DNA from: Sympetrum striolatum
Taxonomy: Eukaryota; Arthropoda; Insecta; Odonata; Libellulidae
DNA length: 64,000 nucleotides
Assembly (NCBI GenBank): GCA_947579665.1
Contig: OX388347.1
Span: 27,210,562-27,274,561 of the forward strand
Direction: 5' to 3'
Positions 1 through 11,000 of this stretch are shown piece by piece. Within the stretch, counting starts at the first letter, position 1. Every line of letters starts with the position of its first letter. The notes under the pieces were generated by a model, which was not told the origin of the DNA, ran no database searches, and saw only the letters and a program-made list of their open reading frames with translations. The position numbers were made by a program, and so were the translations under genes.

Positions 1-392
1 GTACTTAAACTCAGCAAATCCTTCCTTGTTTGATCAGATTGAATTCTACATTCATAGAAATTTCATAAAATTTATGAACTTATTCTTTATACAATATTGA
101 TTATTCTATGTTAAAATTATTTTACATTCATAATTACTTCTGTTTTTAAAGCATCCTCAGTGACACCTATTATTTACAAATCTTACAGCAATAAGACGAT
201 TGTTAGGTGGTGTGACCTTAAACTCTTTTCATACACCTTACTTATATATTAAATGCTTTAAATATTTATCCAAGATATTTACTGTTTATTTTAAGTTTTA
301 AATTTACAGTATTCAAAGTGCCCTCTTGCCAAACATCTCTATAAATGAACAAGGTTCCGATTCTTACAATCTTCATATTTTAAAAATATATT

Positions 393-879
393 CAGCAGTA
401 CCTTGGTTAACGACGGCCTTAGTTAACGACGGACTTGGTTAGCGACGAGTTGCTGTAACCAAAAAAATCTTGGGTAACGACGTAGGATTTGGCTTACGAC
501 GCCTCGTCGATTGGTCTTTCCGGAGTTTGACGTGTTTCAGCACCTCTATTTATAATCACTATATTATAAACTAATATTTGGTGTGCGTTACGATGTTACA
601 TCATAAAAACATACTGAATAGCAGCTAGCGGAGAATATTAAAAATAGTTCAATGCTAAATTGTAGCTAATTCACAGGGGCACATGTTGTCTCACCGAAGT
701 TAAATCGGTATATATTATAAGTTTTGCTTCCAATAACTGGGGTGCGTCCTCGACGCCGGGAAATACGGTAATCCATTACCATGATTATACCTGTGGAAAA
801 TCGCGCCTTCGATAACGACGGTATTGGTTAACGACGATTATCCTGGAACGGATTAGCGTCGTTAACCAAGGTACCACTG
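393..879. mobile_element. Tigger/pogo-like MITE with repeated subterminal motifs
   Basis: The ends form an inverted repeat. The left end reads cagcagtaccttggttaa, and the right end reads cagtggtaccttggttaa on the other strand. Both continue into cgacg. The right flank is TA; the left is TT, probably a decayed TA. The motif ttggttaacgacgg recurs several times just inside each end (400-450 on the left, and about 820-865 on the right in both orientations). TA targets and CAGT..TACC..GGTTAA ends fit the Tc/mariner Tigger group. I see no transposase, so it is non-autonomous. It is about 490 bp with diverged ends, hence fairly old. Confidence 0.65.
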
Positions 880-3800
880 TACTACCTAATAATGGTGTCA
901 TCTCATGAAAAGTTTGGTTGTTAGTCGTTGACTGCGTCACTATGGAAAAAAATGAATATCACTCGTGGAATATATGTATTCTACTCTAACTTTGAAACGG
1001 TTTATACTAGATACCCTACCTAGATTTTTTGGATTTTTGCGTCTATATTCCCAAATGGTCCTTGAAAAAAATTAATAATATTTCACATGTTGGAACGTTG
1101 GATCAAAGGATAAGCTAATGACGTTTCCACTATGCAGCAGTGTCAAAGGAGGAAGAGGGACCGCAGCTTAACTCAATGCCTTTCTTAACCACTTCTTTGC
1201 AAATCTCACTCATGAGGGCTTTCCTTGTTAAAATATTCTCAGTCGTTGGAACTGGTGCCAAGAGCGTGAGTTGGACCACAGAGCGGTGCGTCTCATATCG
1301 ATCTGTTTGGAGAGCCATCGGATGGCTGTTCGTAGACTCCCTTAGCCCCTCGGCAGTCCTCCTTAAAGCCCTCACATTCGCCTTTGCGATGTTTTTTCCC
1401 CTCTCTCTCCTTCGCTGAATTTTTAATCCTAAGCATCCACCGCATTTTATATTTATCTTTCATTTTGAAAGGGAAGACCTTTGCGTCTTAGGGATCGTAA
1501 TTTCAGGGGTGTTGGAGACTCTTGCCGTTCATTCTGCGGAATGCGTAATCCTCTTAGCAGAGAGGGCGTTGGGATTTTTACGACGCGGCAAATTTTTATT
1601 TTACTCGGCGGAAAAAACCTTGACCATGTTCGTTTTTCGTACAAAACAAATTTTTTCGAACAAAATTTCGGGAATCTCAATCTTAATACTTAAATAAACA
1701 ATTTCGCCAATTCGGCGTAGATTTCATCAGATTTCCTTCAAGTTTGCACATTTCTCCGTTTTTAAATGATTTTCCTATATCTACACTTGAGTAGTTACGT
1801 GAAATTAGGTAACTTAATAAGTCGCCTCGTGAGGCTATGACCCGTTCTTAAAATCGGATTTAGGGTCATGGTTTACCGAAGAAGCTAACGGCACATGAAT
1901 GTTATGTTCATATTACACTAGATACGAACTGTAAGATATGATGATTTTACTAAAAAAATTCAAAATATCACTCGGGCCATATAGATTCAACGCGACTATT
2001 GAAAAGAAAGAATGCTAAGAACGTTTAATTAATTAATTTTTTCAACAGGGATTTAATATCTACAAAATAGTCAAAAATAGGGATTTTAAGATATTTGATT
2101 GTGTTTAACCATCTCCTGCAGTAAATTCTACTTTCAGATGCAAGCACCAAAAAAGTAATTATTTTAGGGATTCTTATATTTTTATTGAAGACAAATGCCT
2201 TAATATCATTATCACCTTCCAAAGTTTGAAAGGAATAATTACAAGAGTAAGGAAATTGTCGTAATTTCATCCTATAATCATCATATCATTATATATCCTA
2301 CTAATTGATCATCAACTTAATTTTTTCATCAATGCTAAGATCTCTATCATTTTCAGAACAGTACTCTCATTTCGAAGACGCTGAGTATTCCTGAGTGAAG
2401 TAATCTTTGCTTTAAAATACAGAATTTTTTTAAGTGTCCTCAATTTTTCTTAAGACTTATCTCAAAAATTGTCATGATATTCTGAGTAGGTCTTGGAAAG
2501 TGTCTTGGAATTTAATTGCTATCACATTTTTCTGAGAATTGCTTTAACATTTCCGTCAGATTTGAGGAGTAAAGTAAGCATTTGCTCTTGGTAGACGGTA
2601 ATTAAATTACGTTCAAAAGGTTTAATTTCCGCAAGTGGAAAAACGTGTGTAGTTTGGGAGGTGAGACGTAATCCATAAGTGATGGACATGGAGAGTGCAA
2701 ACTCGAGAAAGGAAAGATCTCTCTCTACCCAAGAACTAAGAGAAAAACATCTAGTAGTCAAAGAAGCGAAAAGCAATCTTTTAATGCCCGTGCGCCTTAC
2801 CCGATCTCATTTCTTAATGTAAGCATCCTTCGACTCGTTAAACCTGTTAAATGTCTCAAGGCAATTGAAGGATGGAAAAGGGATCGGATGAATTAATTAA
2901 ATTGTATTCTTCATTCGGTATCCAATTACTGCTATAATCCAGTGAAATGTTTTGCAAATGGTTCGTGCATTGGTTAATAAACTGAGAAAGGTAGGGAAAA
3001 TTATACCGTAAATTTAATAGAAGATAAATCCAAACACTGTATACATTCCCAGAGTCAAACAAGACAAGTAAAATTAAGAAGGTCAGATTCGCTTACAAAT
3101 GTTTTCTTTACTTTTAGAGTGACGTAATTTCAAATTATTTTGAAAAAATTGTAGAATAAGGAATTCACTTTTAATGATGTATTTCCGTAATGACTTCTTT
3201 TATGGATTTATTGTTCAAGCAAAATTTCGATCCTATGCTTTGTTTCAGAGCATCATCTCACTGTTTTGATAAAGCTGAGTAATTGAACTCAGTGAGGAAC
3301 TAAGATTTATCATAGAAACCTATCTGTTTTGAGTGAAATATGTTCTATATTTTATTTATTTATGTCATTGCTCAAACGTTTTTCCACGAAAAGCTGTATG
3401 TACGCATCGAACTGCACGTGTAGCAACTCCGTACCAATTTTGAATTATGGATTACTTGGAAAGAATTCGGATCTCTTCCTTACGTTTCAATTTCAATCTA
3501 ATATGTTGCGTTTTAATATCAGAGATCGTTAAATTAATATTTTAGTACTCCCTGGGTCCAAGAATAACAATAAGAACATAGTTTTGGTTAGGAGACTCTC
3601 AGTTAATTTCATACTTTTGATTGGCATATTTATTGCTTTGCCTTTTAGAATGTTTAAGATTAAGATGTGATGTTAAAAGAGAATCAGTATTATCATGTGG
3701 AAGTACTTACATTTTGCCATTAAAAATGAACTGAAAACCAATAGTCTTTCTCTCGATTAAAAAAGAAATAAATAACTCCAAGTTTTAGTAAATCTTACAT

Positions 3801-4140
3801 TTGCGAACGATTTCCTCCCTTATTCTTTTTGAAATATCTGGTATTTTCATCGTCTTCTTCATATTCTGTAGCTCAACTCGCTACTTGCATATTTTAGGCA
3901 CAATAAGTATTGTAAGGAAACCAGTAAAATCGTGAAATAACCATAAATAATGGAGAATTTACTCAGTGGGGCGATTTCTAAATGAAAATGTTGAAAAATG
4001 GCTTTTAATGGAAGGTGAAGGATACACAAGGCGGGAAATTTCGTGAAATTAGAATGAAAGAGAGAGAATGCAGAGGACTGGAATTCCTCTTCGCCCATTC
4101 ACAATGAGTCGACTCGAATTCCTTCTTTTCCGCTTTTTTT
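880..4140. other. AT-rich non-coding stretch
   Basis: Apart from the open segment at 1130-1460, I see only short chance frames in AT-rich DNA, and no repeat or RNA that I recognise. Confidence 0.5.
1130..1460 (-). other. Open segment of unknown meaning, 1130-1460
   Basis: On the minus strand one frame is open for about 110 codons, from a stop near 1460 to the stop at 1130. It contains ANVRALRRTAEGLRES and later NILTRKALMSEICKEVVKKG. A cag trinucleotide just before 1414 on that strand could act as a splice acceptor. The + strand is also open here (1140-1418, 92 codons), so composition could explain both. I recognise neither protein. The segment is less AT-rich than its surroundings. Confidence 0.2.
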
Positions 4141-4176
4141 GGCAGAGATCACCATTTCAGTCGGGAACCAGTTGAA

Positions 4177-4203
4177 TATATAAAAGGGCTGTCGTCAATC
4201 ATT
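4177..4203 (+). promoter_or_regulatory. Possible core promoter: TATA box plus initiator-like motif
   Basis: TATATAAAAG at 4177-4186 is a textbook TATA box, and a TCATT initiator-like motif lies at 4199-4203, about 24 nt downstream of the box start. No convincing coding frame follows within several hundred bases, and such motifs occur by chance in AT-rich DNA. Confidence 0.2.
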
Positions 4204-4517
4204 CCAATTTGCTTTCTACACAAACAGAGCTTAACAAGGGAGAAAAGGTCGGATTATTCACGCGTGAATGAATAAAACGAGCTTATCTAATGGTTAATAT
4301 TGTAGTGGAGATATGTAATGATGGTTCTTCAAGAAGAATCTCGAACTGAACAGCTAAATACGGTTCTATTTCATGTGAAATTGGGTATTTAGACAGTAAG
4401 AGTAAATTGATATGATTTTTCAAATTTCGAACTCATCAACTCTGTTAACCCTCTTCATAAGTCGCTAAATAGCTAGTAAGATAGGCGTGTTTTTTAGATA
4501 TCTCAACGGGGATTGGG

Positions 4518-4594
4518 TTGGGTTGGATTTCTAGATTTCTAGATTTTTGCTAGAAATCCCTCCCCCCTACTCCAACCCAACGGCAACGTTGCCG
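4518..4594. repeat. Interrupted inverted repeat plus adjacent 14-bp palindrome
   Basis: The left arm, ttgggttggatttctag (4518-4534), is mirrored by ctagaaatcc (4550-4559) and ccaacccaa (4572-4580), with a 12-nt bulge in the right arm. Immediately after it, cggcaacgttgccg (4581-4594) is a perfect palindrome. The function is unknown. It may be the relic of a foldback element. Confidence 0.5.
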
Positions 4595-4599
4595 TGTGT

Positions 4600-6227
4600 A
4601 AACGGGTAATTTCTTGCAAAATCACGAAAAATCTTAATTTTCATCGTAGAACATCGACCAAAATAAGCTTGTATATCTCTTAGGACGAGTGAGACGACGA
4701 AGATAATAAATTGTTGCTCATTTGAATCGTTTATAACTTTTTAAATCGTATTCCACGCGGTCAGTTTTTTATGGCCCCCCCTGCTGTGGTGGCTGGGCGC
4801 TCCCGAGCTACGAAGGCGAGCTAAGGGTCCGGATTAGGACGGCGACCCTCAAAATTTCTACCTGAAAAAAGTAACGGTATAACCCCCAGATAACTACCAT
4901 TAACCGTAATTCCTTTAAGCATTTACTTGTAGTGTTCATTTGAGACTTTTTTTACACTTAGTATCTTTTTATTTCATAGAATATTCCTTACCTCAATATT
5001 TCATGATCAAAAAATGTAGGACTAATTCATCAAAATTTACCAATGCTTCCTCATCATTTAATATAGAAGAAGGTTCCCTAAATATTCTCAAAGCTGACTC
5101 GTATTTTAAGTGCTTTCAAATTTCTATCAATAATTCAGTGAAATCGATGTTTTTATTTATAAATTACACTGAGAAAATGCTTTTAAATATTTTCGTTTTA
5201 TTGGTTAAACTTTGATATTTGTGGATTTGACGTCCGTATGTTATCGCTCATAATTTTTGTATACTATTAAAATGATTGGTAATATACACCGCCCATAGAG
5301 TATCGAGAAGGACAAAATGGTAAACATTTCTACTGAATCAAGATAATTACTCATAAAGGTCACATTAGTACGCGTGTGTCTGCACTGTACTCGCATTATT
5401 TACCGGTTGAAAGCACTAAATTAGCCGGTTAATAAATCAGAGGAAGTATGGTAATGGAGTTTTATGACAACTTCTCTCATTCTTTTGTATAGGATTACCC
5501 TTAAATCGATACTGTTTGCTTCAATTTGACTCTATTTTAGCTTTTGCATTACTTAGTAAAAAATATTTGACACTTTAATTGGAATGCCATTTGGTATCCG
5601 ATCTGATATTTAACAGAAAGTGGGAAATAGCCGCTATCGCTGATTACTGCGACAAATTCGTGAGCGATAAAATCAGAATCCCGGAATAAGGTTTACAGTA
5701 GGCCTTCTCGACCTACAGGAAGGGAAGGGACGCATGGATATGGCATTAAATGATCGCGGACTGCAGATAGAGAATTTTAGAAAATCGAGCTTGACTTTTG
5801 CTTCATAGAAAATGCTAAATTAAACATAATAATGCAAATAAATAATGCGATACTTATCACTTTCTAGTTTTTATAGATTATAATTGAAGATGGTTAAATA
5901 TCCTTAAAATTTCGTTAATTTTGTCAGAAAAATAGATAGAAATTTTGAGAGACAGTAGATAAATGTAATAAAGATTGGCAGTTCGGATAAATATAGGTTT
6001 TTCATTCATATAGGTGTCATCATTAGGTGCCTAATCTTACATATGTTAAAAGAAAGTTATTAATAAGCTTATGAAAATTAAAATCAACAGCACTGCATAA
6101 ACTTTTATTGAGAAAAAATATGCTAACTATTGATATATAAATAATGATATTATATACTATTTGTAATAAATATCAAAAAGAATTTCAAATGAAACCCATT
6201 GCATACCACAAATTAAGCTCTATAGAG
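4600..6227. other. Non-coding stretch
   Basis: AT-rich with short chance frames. A GC-rich patch at 4775-4855 (tgtggtggctgggcgctccc...) vaguely resembles a tRNA-like SINE head but lacks a proper B box. No gene was recognised. Confidence 0.4.
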
Positions 6228-6489
6228 CAGGGTGCCGAACCATACAGTGAGATTGTGATATTAATATTTTTTTAATGTCAACGATGCGATTAAGATCTTT
6301 TATAAGACTTGAATGGTCGTCAGTTATCACTACTAATAAACAGAATCCACATTTATTTACTGAGGAGCTTCGTTTCTTAAGTGAATAATGCAAAAAAGAT
6401 AATGTCGCAGGAGTTTCTCGTGCCGAAAAAATTCTCTCGCGTGCCACTTTGGGTACGCTTGCCATAGGTTCGCCACCCCCGCCATACTG
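6228..6489. mobile_element. Possible hAT-like non-autonomous fragment
   Basis: The left edge, cagggtgccgaacc (6228-6241), and the right edge read on the opposite strand, gggggtggcgaacctatggc (about 6483 downwards), resemble each other and the CAGGGGTGGCGAACC type of hAT ends. An internal inverted pair lies at about 6419-6447 (tgccgaaaaaattctctcgc / gtgccac). I could not find an 8-bp target duplication. The minus-strand frame across it, rich in QYGGGGEPMASVPKVARER, is more likely an accident of the repeat than a gene. Confidence 0.3.
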
Positions 6490-7458
6490 CATGTAGCTGT
6501 AGGTTATTTTGAGCGAACCTGATTTATATGACTCCACTAAAATCCTCCTCTCTGTTTAATTTTCGCATTTCATCCTGAAAATTCGCTCCTAATCATCACT
6601 CACCCGCATCTAAATTTCCCGATCGATGCGAATAGAAGCCACGCACCCGCCCGCATAACCCTCTGATGCGGGCAAATGTGGCAAAAAGTACGTATCATCC
6701 GCAAAACGCGCTTTGAGCAGAGTCACATGGCCTTCCGTCGAAAAATCTCTCTCTTTTTTTCTCGTCCACTTCATCGCTCTTCCATCCGATAAAGCCAAAT
6801 GGTATACGACCGAAAAAAGACGCCGTTCTCAGCCTCGTTTTCCATCTCGGCTCACCAGCGATAAAATCAGGTTCTCTGGACAGTCTGAATCTTAGTCTGG
6901 GGATAGTCCCTCCCACGGGTCACTGCGTACGATAGACAATTGGAAGGAGATGCCACTTTGGATAGGTTAAAGGGAGATTGAATGAAAGGGTAGAGTCATA
7001 GAAATGCATTGAATCCTCGTTTGATAGACTTCAGGAGTAGTTCACGAAACTGAATAGAAACCCTCCAGTAGATATTCCAGAATAAATCCGCAAATTACAC
7101 AATCGCACATGCCAAGGACGTAGATATTTACATCATTTCGTAAAAAAAACACTTATTAAAATTCTTATTCCCTGAACTATATACATCATCTTTAATGATA
7201 ATACCTCTTAAAGTTTATCTCTTCGACAGTTTCAGATAAAAAGAAAAATTAGGCAATTTTGCGTGCATTATATGTTTTTCATATCTCAGAGTAATAAAAT
7301 ATCTTCTTTAATATAGAAATTTAGAAATATGGATTATTACAAGTTTAAGTAACTAGATTTCAGTTTCAGTCTCAAGGAAAATATTGATCCGAGCCATTAC
7401 GAGACATCAGGAATTTTTAATTTTCTTTTATTCAAACATCCTAAACGTTCGTCAAGTA
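6490..7458. other. Non-coding stretch with a GC-richer block
   Basis: 6600-6920 has higher GC and several overlapping open frames on both strands (61-73 codons), none recognisable. The rest is AT-rich with nothing identified. Confidence 0.4.
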
Positions 7459-7535
7459 CACTCTTGGCCTAAATTAACGCAGCACCTCCCTAGCGATCCT
7501 TATGGCCGGTGCTGCTTTAATTTTGGCCAGGACTG
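7459..7535. mobile_element. 77-bp palindromic Tc1/mariner-type MITE, copy 1
   Basis: The arms (cactcttggcctaaattaa on the left; the right arm reads cagtcctggccaaaattaaa on the other strand) flank a central tccctagcgatccttatggcc. TA lies on both sides (7457-7458 and 7536-7537). It is the same length as the second copy at 13751-13827 and shares its centre except for one base. It has no coding capacity. CAGTCCTGGCCAAAATTAA is a typical Tc1/mariner end. Confidence 0.8.
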
Positions 7536-7831
7536 TACATAGAAATACCCTACTTTATGTTTCAGCTTCAGCTTCAGGTCTTCATATGACATAACCTTTT
7601 TGTGAAAATTGTAGTGTTACATTTAATTTACAATAACTCCATTATTAAATAATCTTCGTTCGTAAGTTACATACTAGTTTTACATACAAGAGATATCTTC
7701 ACTAGTTATATCTCTCAATTATCATGTAATCATCATGTATTCATTCATCATTAGAAGATAGAAGACAAATTAAAAGGATAAATTCGTTAAATAAATTCAG
7801 AAAAATTACGTTCTCAGATGATGTAACCAAT

Positions 7832-8040
7832 ATAATGCGACCCCCCTGTTATATGGGCCGTTTTGATACTGCCAGAAAGATTAGGGAAATAGATGCTAGA
7901 ACAAATCGTTTCAAAAATTCATTTTTTCCGCGAACTATACGCAAAAGCAACCGTTTAGGAGAATAGAGTCAAGGTGCCAGCACCCCCTGCTACACGCCGA
8001 AAGGCGGCTTGCAGAGTTCTTACATACATAGTAGGTAATG
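7832..8040 (+). pseudogene. LINE reverse-transcriptase C-terminal relic
   Basis: The frame ending at the stop 7964-7966 reads ...MGRFDTARKIREIDARTN followed by RFKNSFFPRTIRKSNRLGE. RTN..KNSFFPRTIR is the signature just before the WN.LP motif at the C-terminus of many jockey/CR1/L2-type reverse transcriptases. WN.LP itself is degraded to KSNRL and a stop follows. The next stretch (about 7967-8040, ...TPCYTPKGGLQSSY) resembles the tail of such ORFs in another frame state. Only the 3' end is present, as is usual for a 5'-truncated LINE copy. The clade is not certain. Confidence 0.5.
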
Positions 8041-11000
8041 TATTGCAGTAAAGTGAAATAAATCACTAAGCACATTAGGAGAAATTTATCGTAATACATT
8101 TGTGAAACATTCTATTAATTTATAAATTCTGATAATATGTTTGCTATAATTTTATCGTAAATCTAAATTCATCTGGCTTGAAATAGACTAATAAGAAAAT
8201 ATAATTTTGATAGTTACATTTCTCGAATTCCAGGATAGCTCAGTATACGTAGAACTTGTCGCTGCTTCATGTTCGCAGTGAAAGCTTCTCTTGGAGTGTA
8301 GTGAGTTAATATGAGAACATGAGGGTCTATTCGACTTTGGTTTGCAGATCTTCTGTTTGGCTGGAATAAGGCATCGTTGCAACCTTCAAGTGGAAGAGGT
8401 CCAACCTTACTCAGTATGGATTAGGCATCCTAATGAAGTCGACGTATTCCCCATTGAGGCTGTAGATAGACGCAGTTTCCTTGACTACCGAAAACGTACA
8501 TTACGTACAAATTTTACTCCGCTTTTTAAATTAAAATTGCGAGCATTAATCGCAACTATTGTTTAGCAAAACAATTATGATAGATTTTGTAAAATTACGT
8601 TTAATAATCTGAAAAGAGTAAATTTAATTCAAGTAGATGAGGAGAAGTGTTTTTGGGTCACTGAACTTGGGCCTGAACTGCTCCTCTGACGAAAATGAGT
8701 TTGCCGATCTTAGATTGATTGCATCCATTATCATTATGTGCAGCTTTGTGTACTTAATTACTGAAACTAAATAATACGCTGTATCAATATACCTTATTTG
8801 ATACATATATACCAACATTTTCTACTAGAAATATTCTATTCACGTTTTTCATTACTTTAATACGTTATACTCAATTTAGTCTCACAATCTAATTTAGACA
8901 TATAACCCTAGTTATATAAAATAAGTAACATAAGAAGTAGTAATACTCACATAGAATAAACAGCTAAAGATATAAAGTAATATCATACATTTATCGTAGA
9001 CATGCGGTGGATAAATATCTTGGATATAGCTTCGAAGCTGTTATAGAAGTAATAATTGGCTTGAAAACCAAATAATAATAAAATTTTAATGAATGTTCAT
9101 TTAATATAAATAATAGAAAGAGACCGTACGAATTTTGATTTACAAAATAATAGCCAGTTAATTACATTATCCTAATTTTACAAAAATGGTAGGTACGATA
9201 TAGACTGTCCGAAATTTATCCAAGAAGGGGAGAAAGCCACTCAAACATTCTTCTCCTAAGTAGTGAAATGATAATATACACCACAAGAAGAACAGTAATG
9301 GCTTCCTCATTTTTCATTCAAATTTAATTTATATCAAAATCATTTTACGAAGTATAACCAACAAAATATCGTTTGAATATAATCTAGAGAAGTAATATCA
9401 TCTTAATGATGTAATATCCACTTTCATAAAACTAAATGCATTAAAAATATAATTTAACAATATAACATGTTTTCAGAATCCATTCCATTTTAATCCTACA
9501 AGATTTATAATATTACGGAATATTTAGCAAAAAAATTATCTTCTAAGGTACGAAAGAGAAAGAGACGTGCTGAGAATAACAAGGCCAACTAAAATGAATA
9601 TTTCACAGACCACGAAATTTCCAGAATTTTGAATTCATACCAGAATACATTGTGTGAAATATGGGGATGTTCGTAAAGCGCCTCGCAAATTGACACCTTC
9701 GTAAAATAGTCTGAAAGCATCCTGGATATCTCATTCCTGGCATTTTTCAAAATCTCGAAGCTGACCCTTCTATAAAAAAGGTGGAAACGCTCGGACTATT
9801 GGATGGATATTTTCAAGGTTCGATGGCAAGTGAGGGATTGTGGGAAAGGCCTTTGGGTGGGGGTGGGAATGAAGTGAGGAAAATTCTCTCTCCGAATCAG
9901 AAAAGGAAGGGTTAAAAGAGTGGGGTGGTTTGGCTGAATGGAGTCGAAGGAAGGAGATAATAAAGGCAAAAGGAATCGAAGGGAATAAAGGGGAATAAGC
10001 ACAAAAATAGAATCGTGGAAAGAGATTGAATTTGGGAAAGTCTCCATCGGCGTTTCCGCCCCTAATCACCCGTCGTTTATGTTCCTAATCAACTGCGTAA
10101 TCATTCTCGAAACAAATGGCGCATGAGGTTATACGAGGATCAAATTGAGTCTTCGGCGGAGAAATAGGGGTCGAAGAAAGTTGGAAAGAATGGTAAGCGT
10201 AAATCATCCAAGGTGATTGATTGTGCTCTCTTTCACGCGTAAAATCTGTATATCATTCTTCATTATTGCTCCACCTTATTTTCTCAGAAAACGAAATGGT
10301 TACGTCAAAATTGAATGGTAATGAAAGGGTGTTTTGGATGAAAATAAACGTCAAGAAAACTCAACTTATGGGAATAGACTAAGAAAGAAAGCCAAGTTAA
10401 ACATACTGCTGTGGAGAAAATATCGAACAGGTGGATCAGTAACCATACCTTCTCTCTCTCTTTATATAGAAGATGCATAGATGAGGTTAAAAGAATTATA
10501 GAAGTGGCTAGGGTAGTTTCCACGAAGCAAAGGAAAGTGATGTCTAAATGTCTTTGTAGGAAATCGGGAAACGATTGTTAATATCCATCGTGCGTAGGGT
10601 TTTTTAGAATAGAAGTGAAACGTAGTGCCTAAAGAGAATAGAGCGGGCCTTCGAGATCTGGGTGTGGCGTAGCTTTGAAAAAGTGGATTGGGTTGATCGA
10701 AAAATATACAGTAAAAGTACTAGAAATGATAGAAAAGAGGATTCTAATTAAGGTAATTATGGGAAAATGGCTGGGTGAATTTCTGAGAGGAAAGGCATTG
10801 CCAAAAAGGAAACTGAGTTTATAATAAAGGGACAGAGGGATATAGGACGACCTGCTCAAATTACATTAATATTATTAGAAACTTGTATTTGTTCTAAATT
10901 TTCTGGGATATTTTTTCATCGATTCGATTATTAATATATGTGATCTCAGAAAAAATAATAAGAAAGATTGCAATTTTTATACTTTTAGTAATAAAAGCAA

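Noticed and set aside
4775..4860. tRNA-like patch tgtggtggctgggcgctccc
   Set aside because: The A-box-like text is present, but there is no valid B box and no cloverleaf could be drawn.
6220..6537. 105-codon minus-strand frame with QYGGGGEPMASVPKVARER
   Set aside because: It coincides with the possible hAT-like fragment, so the frame is probably a by-product of the repeat's ends.
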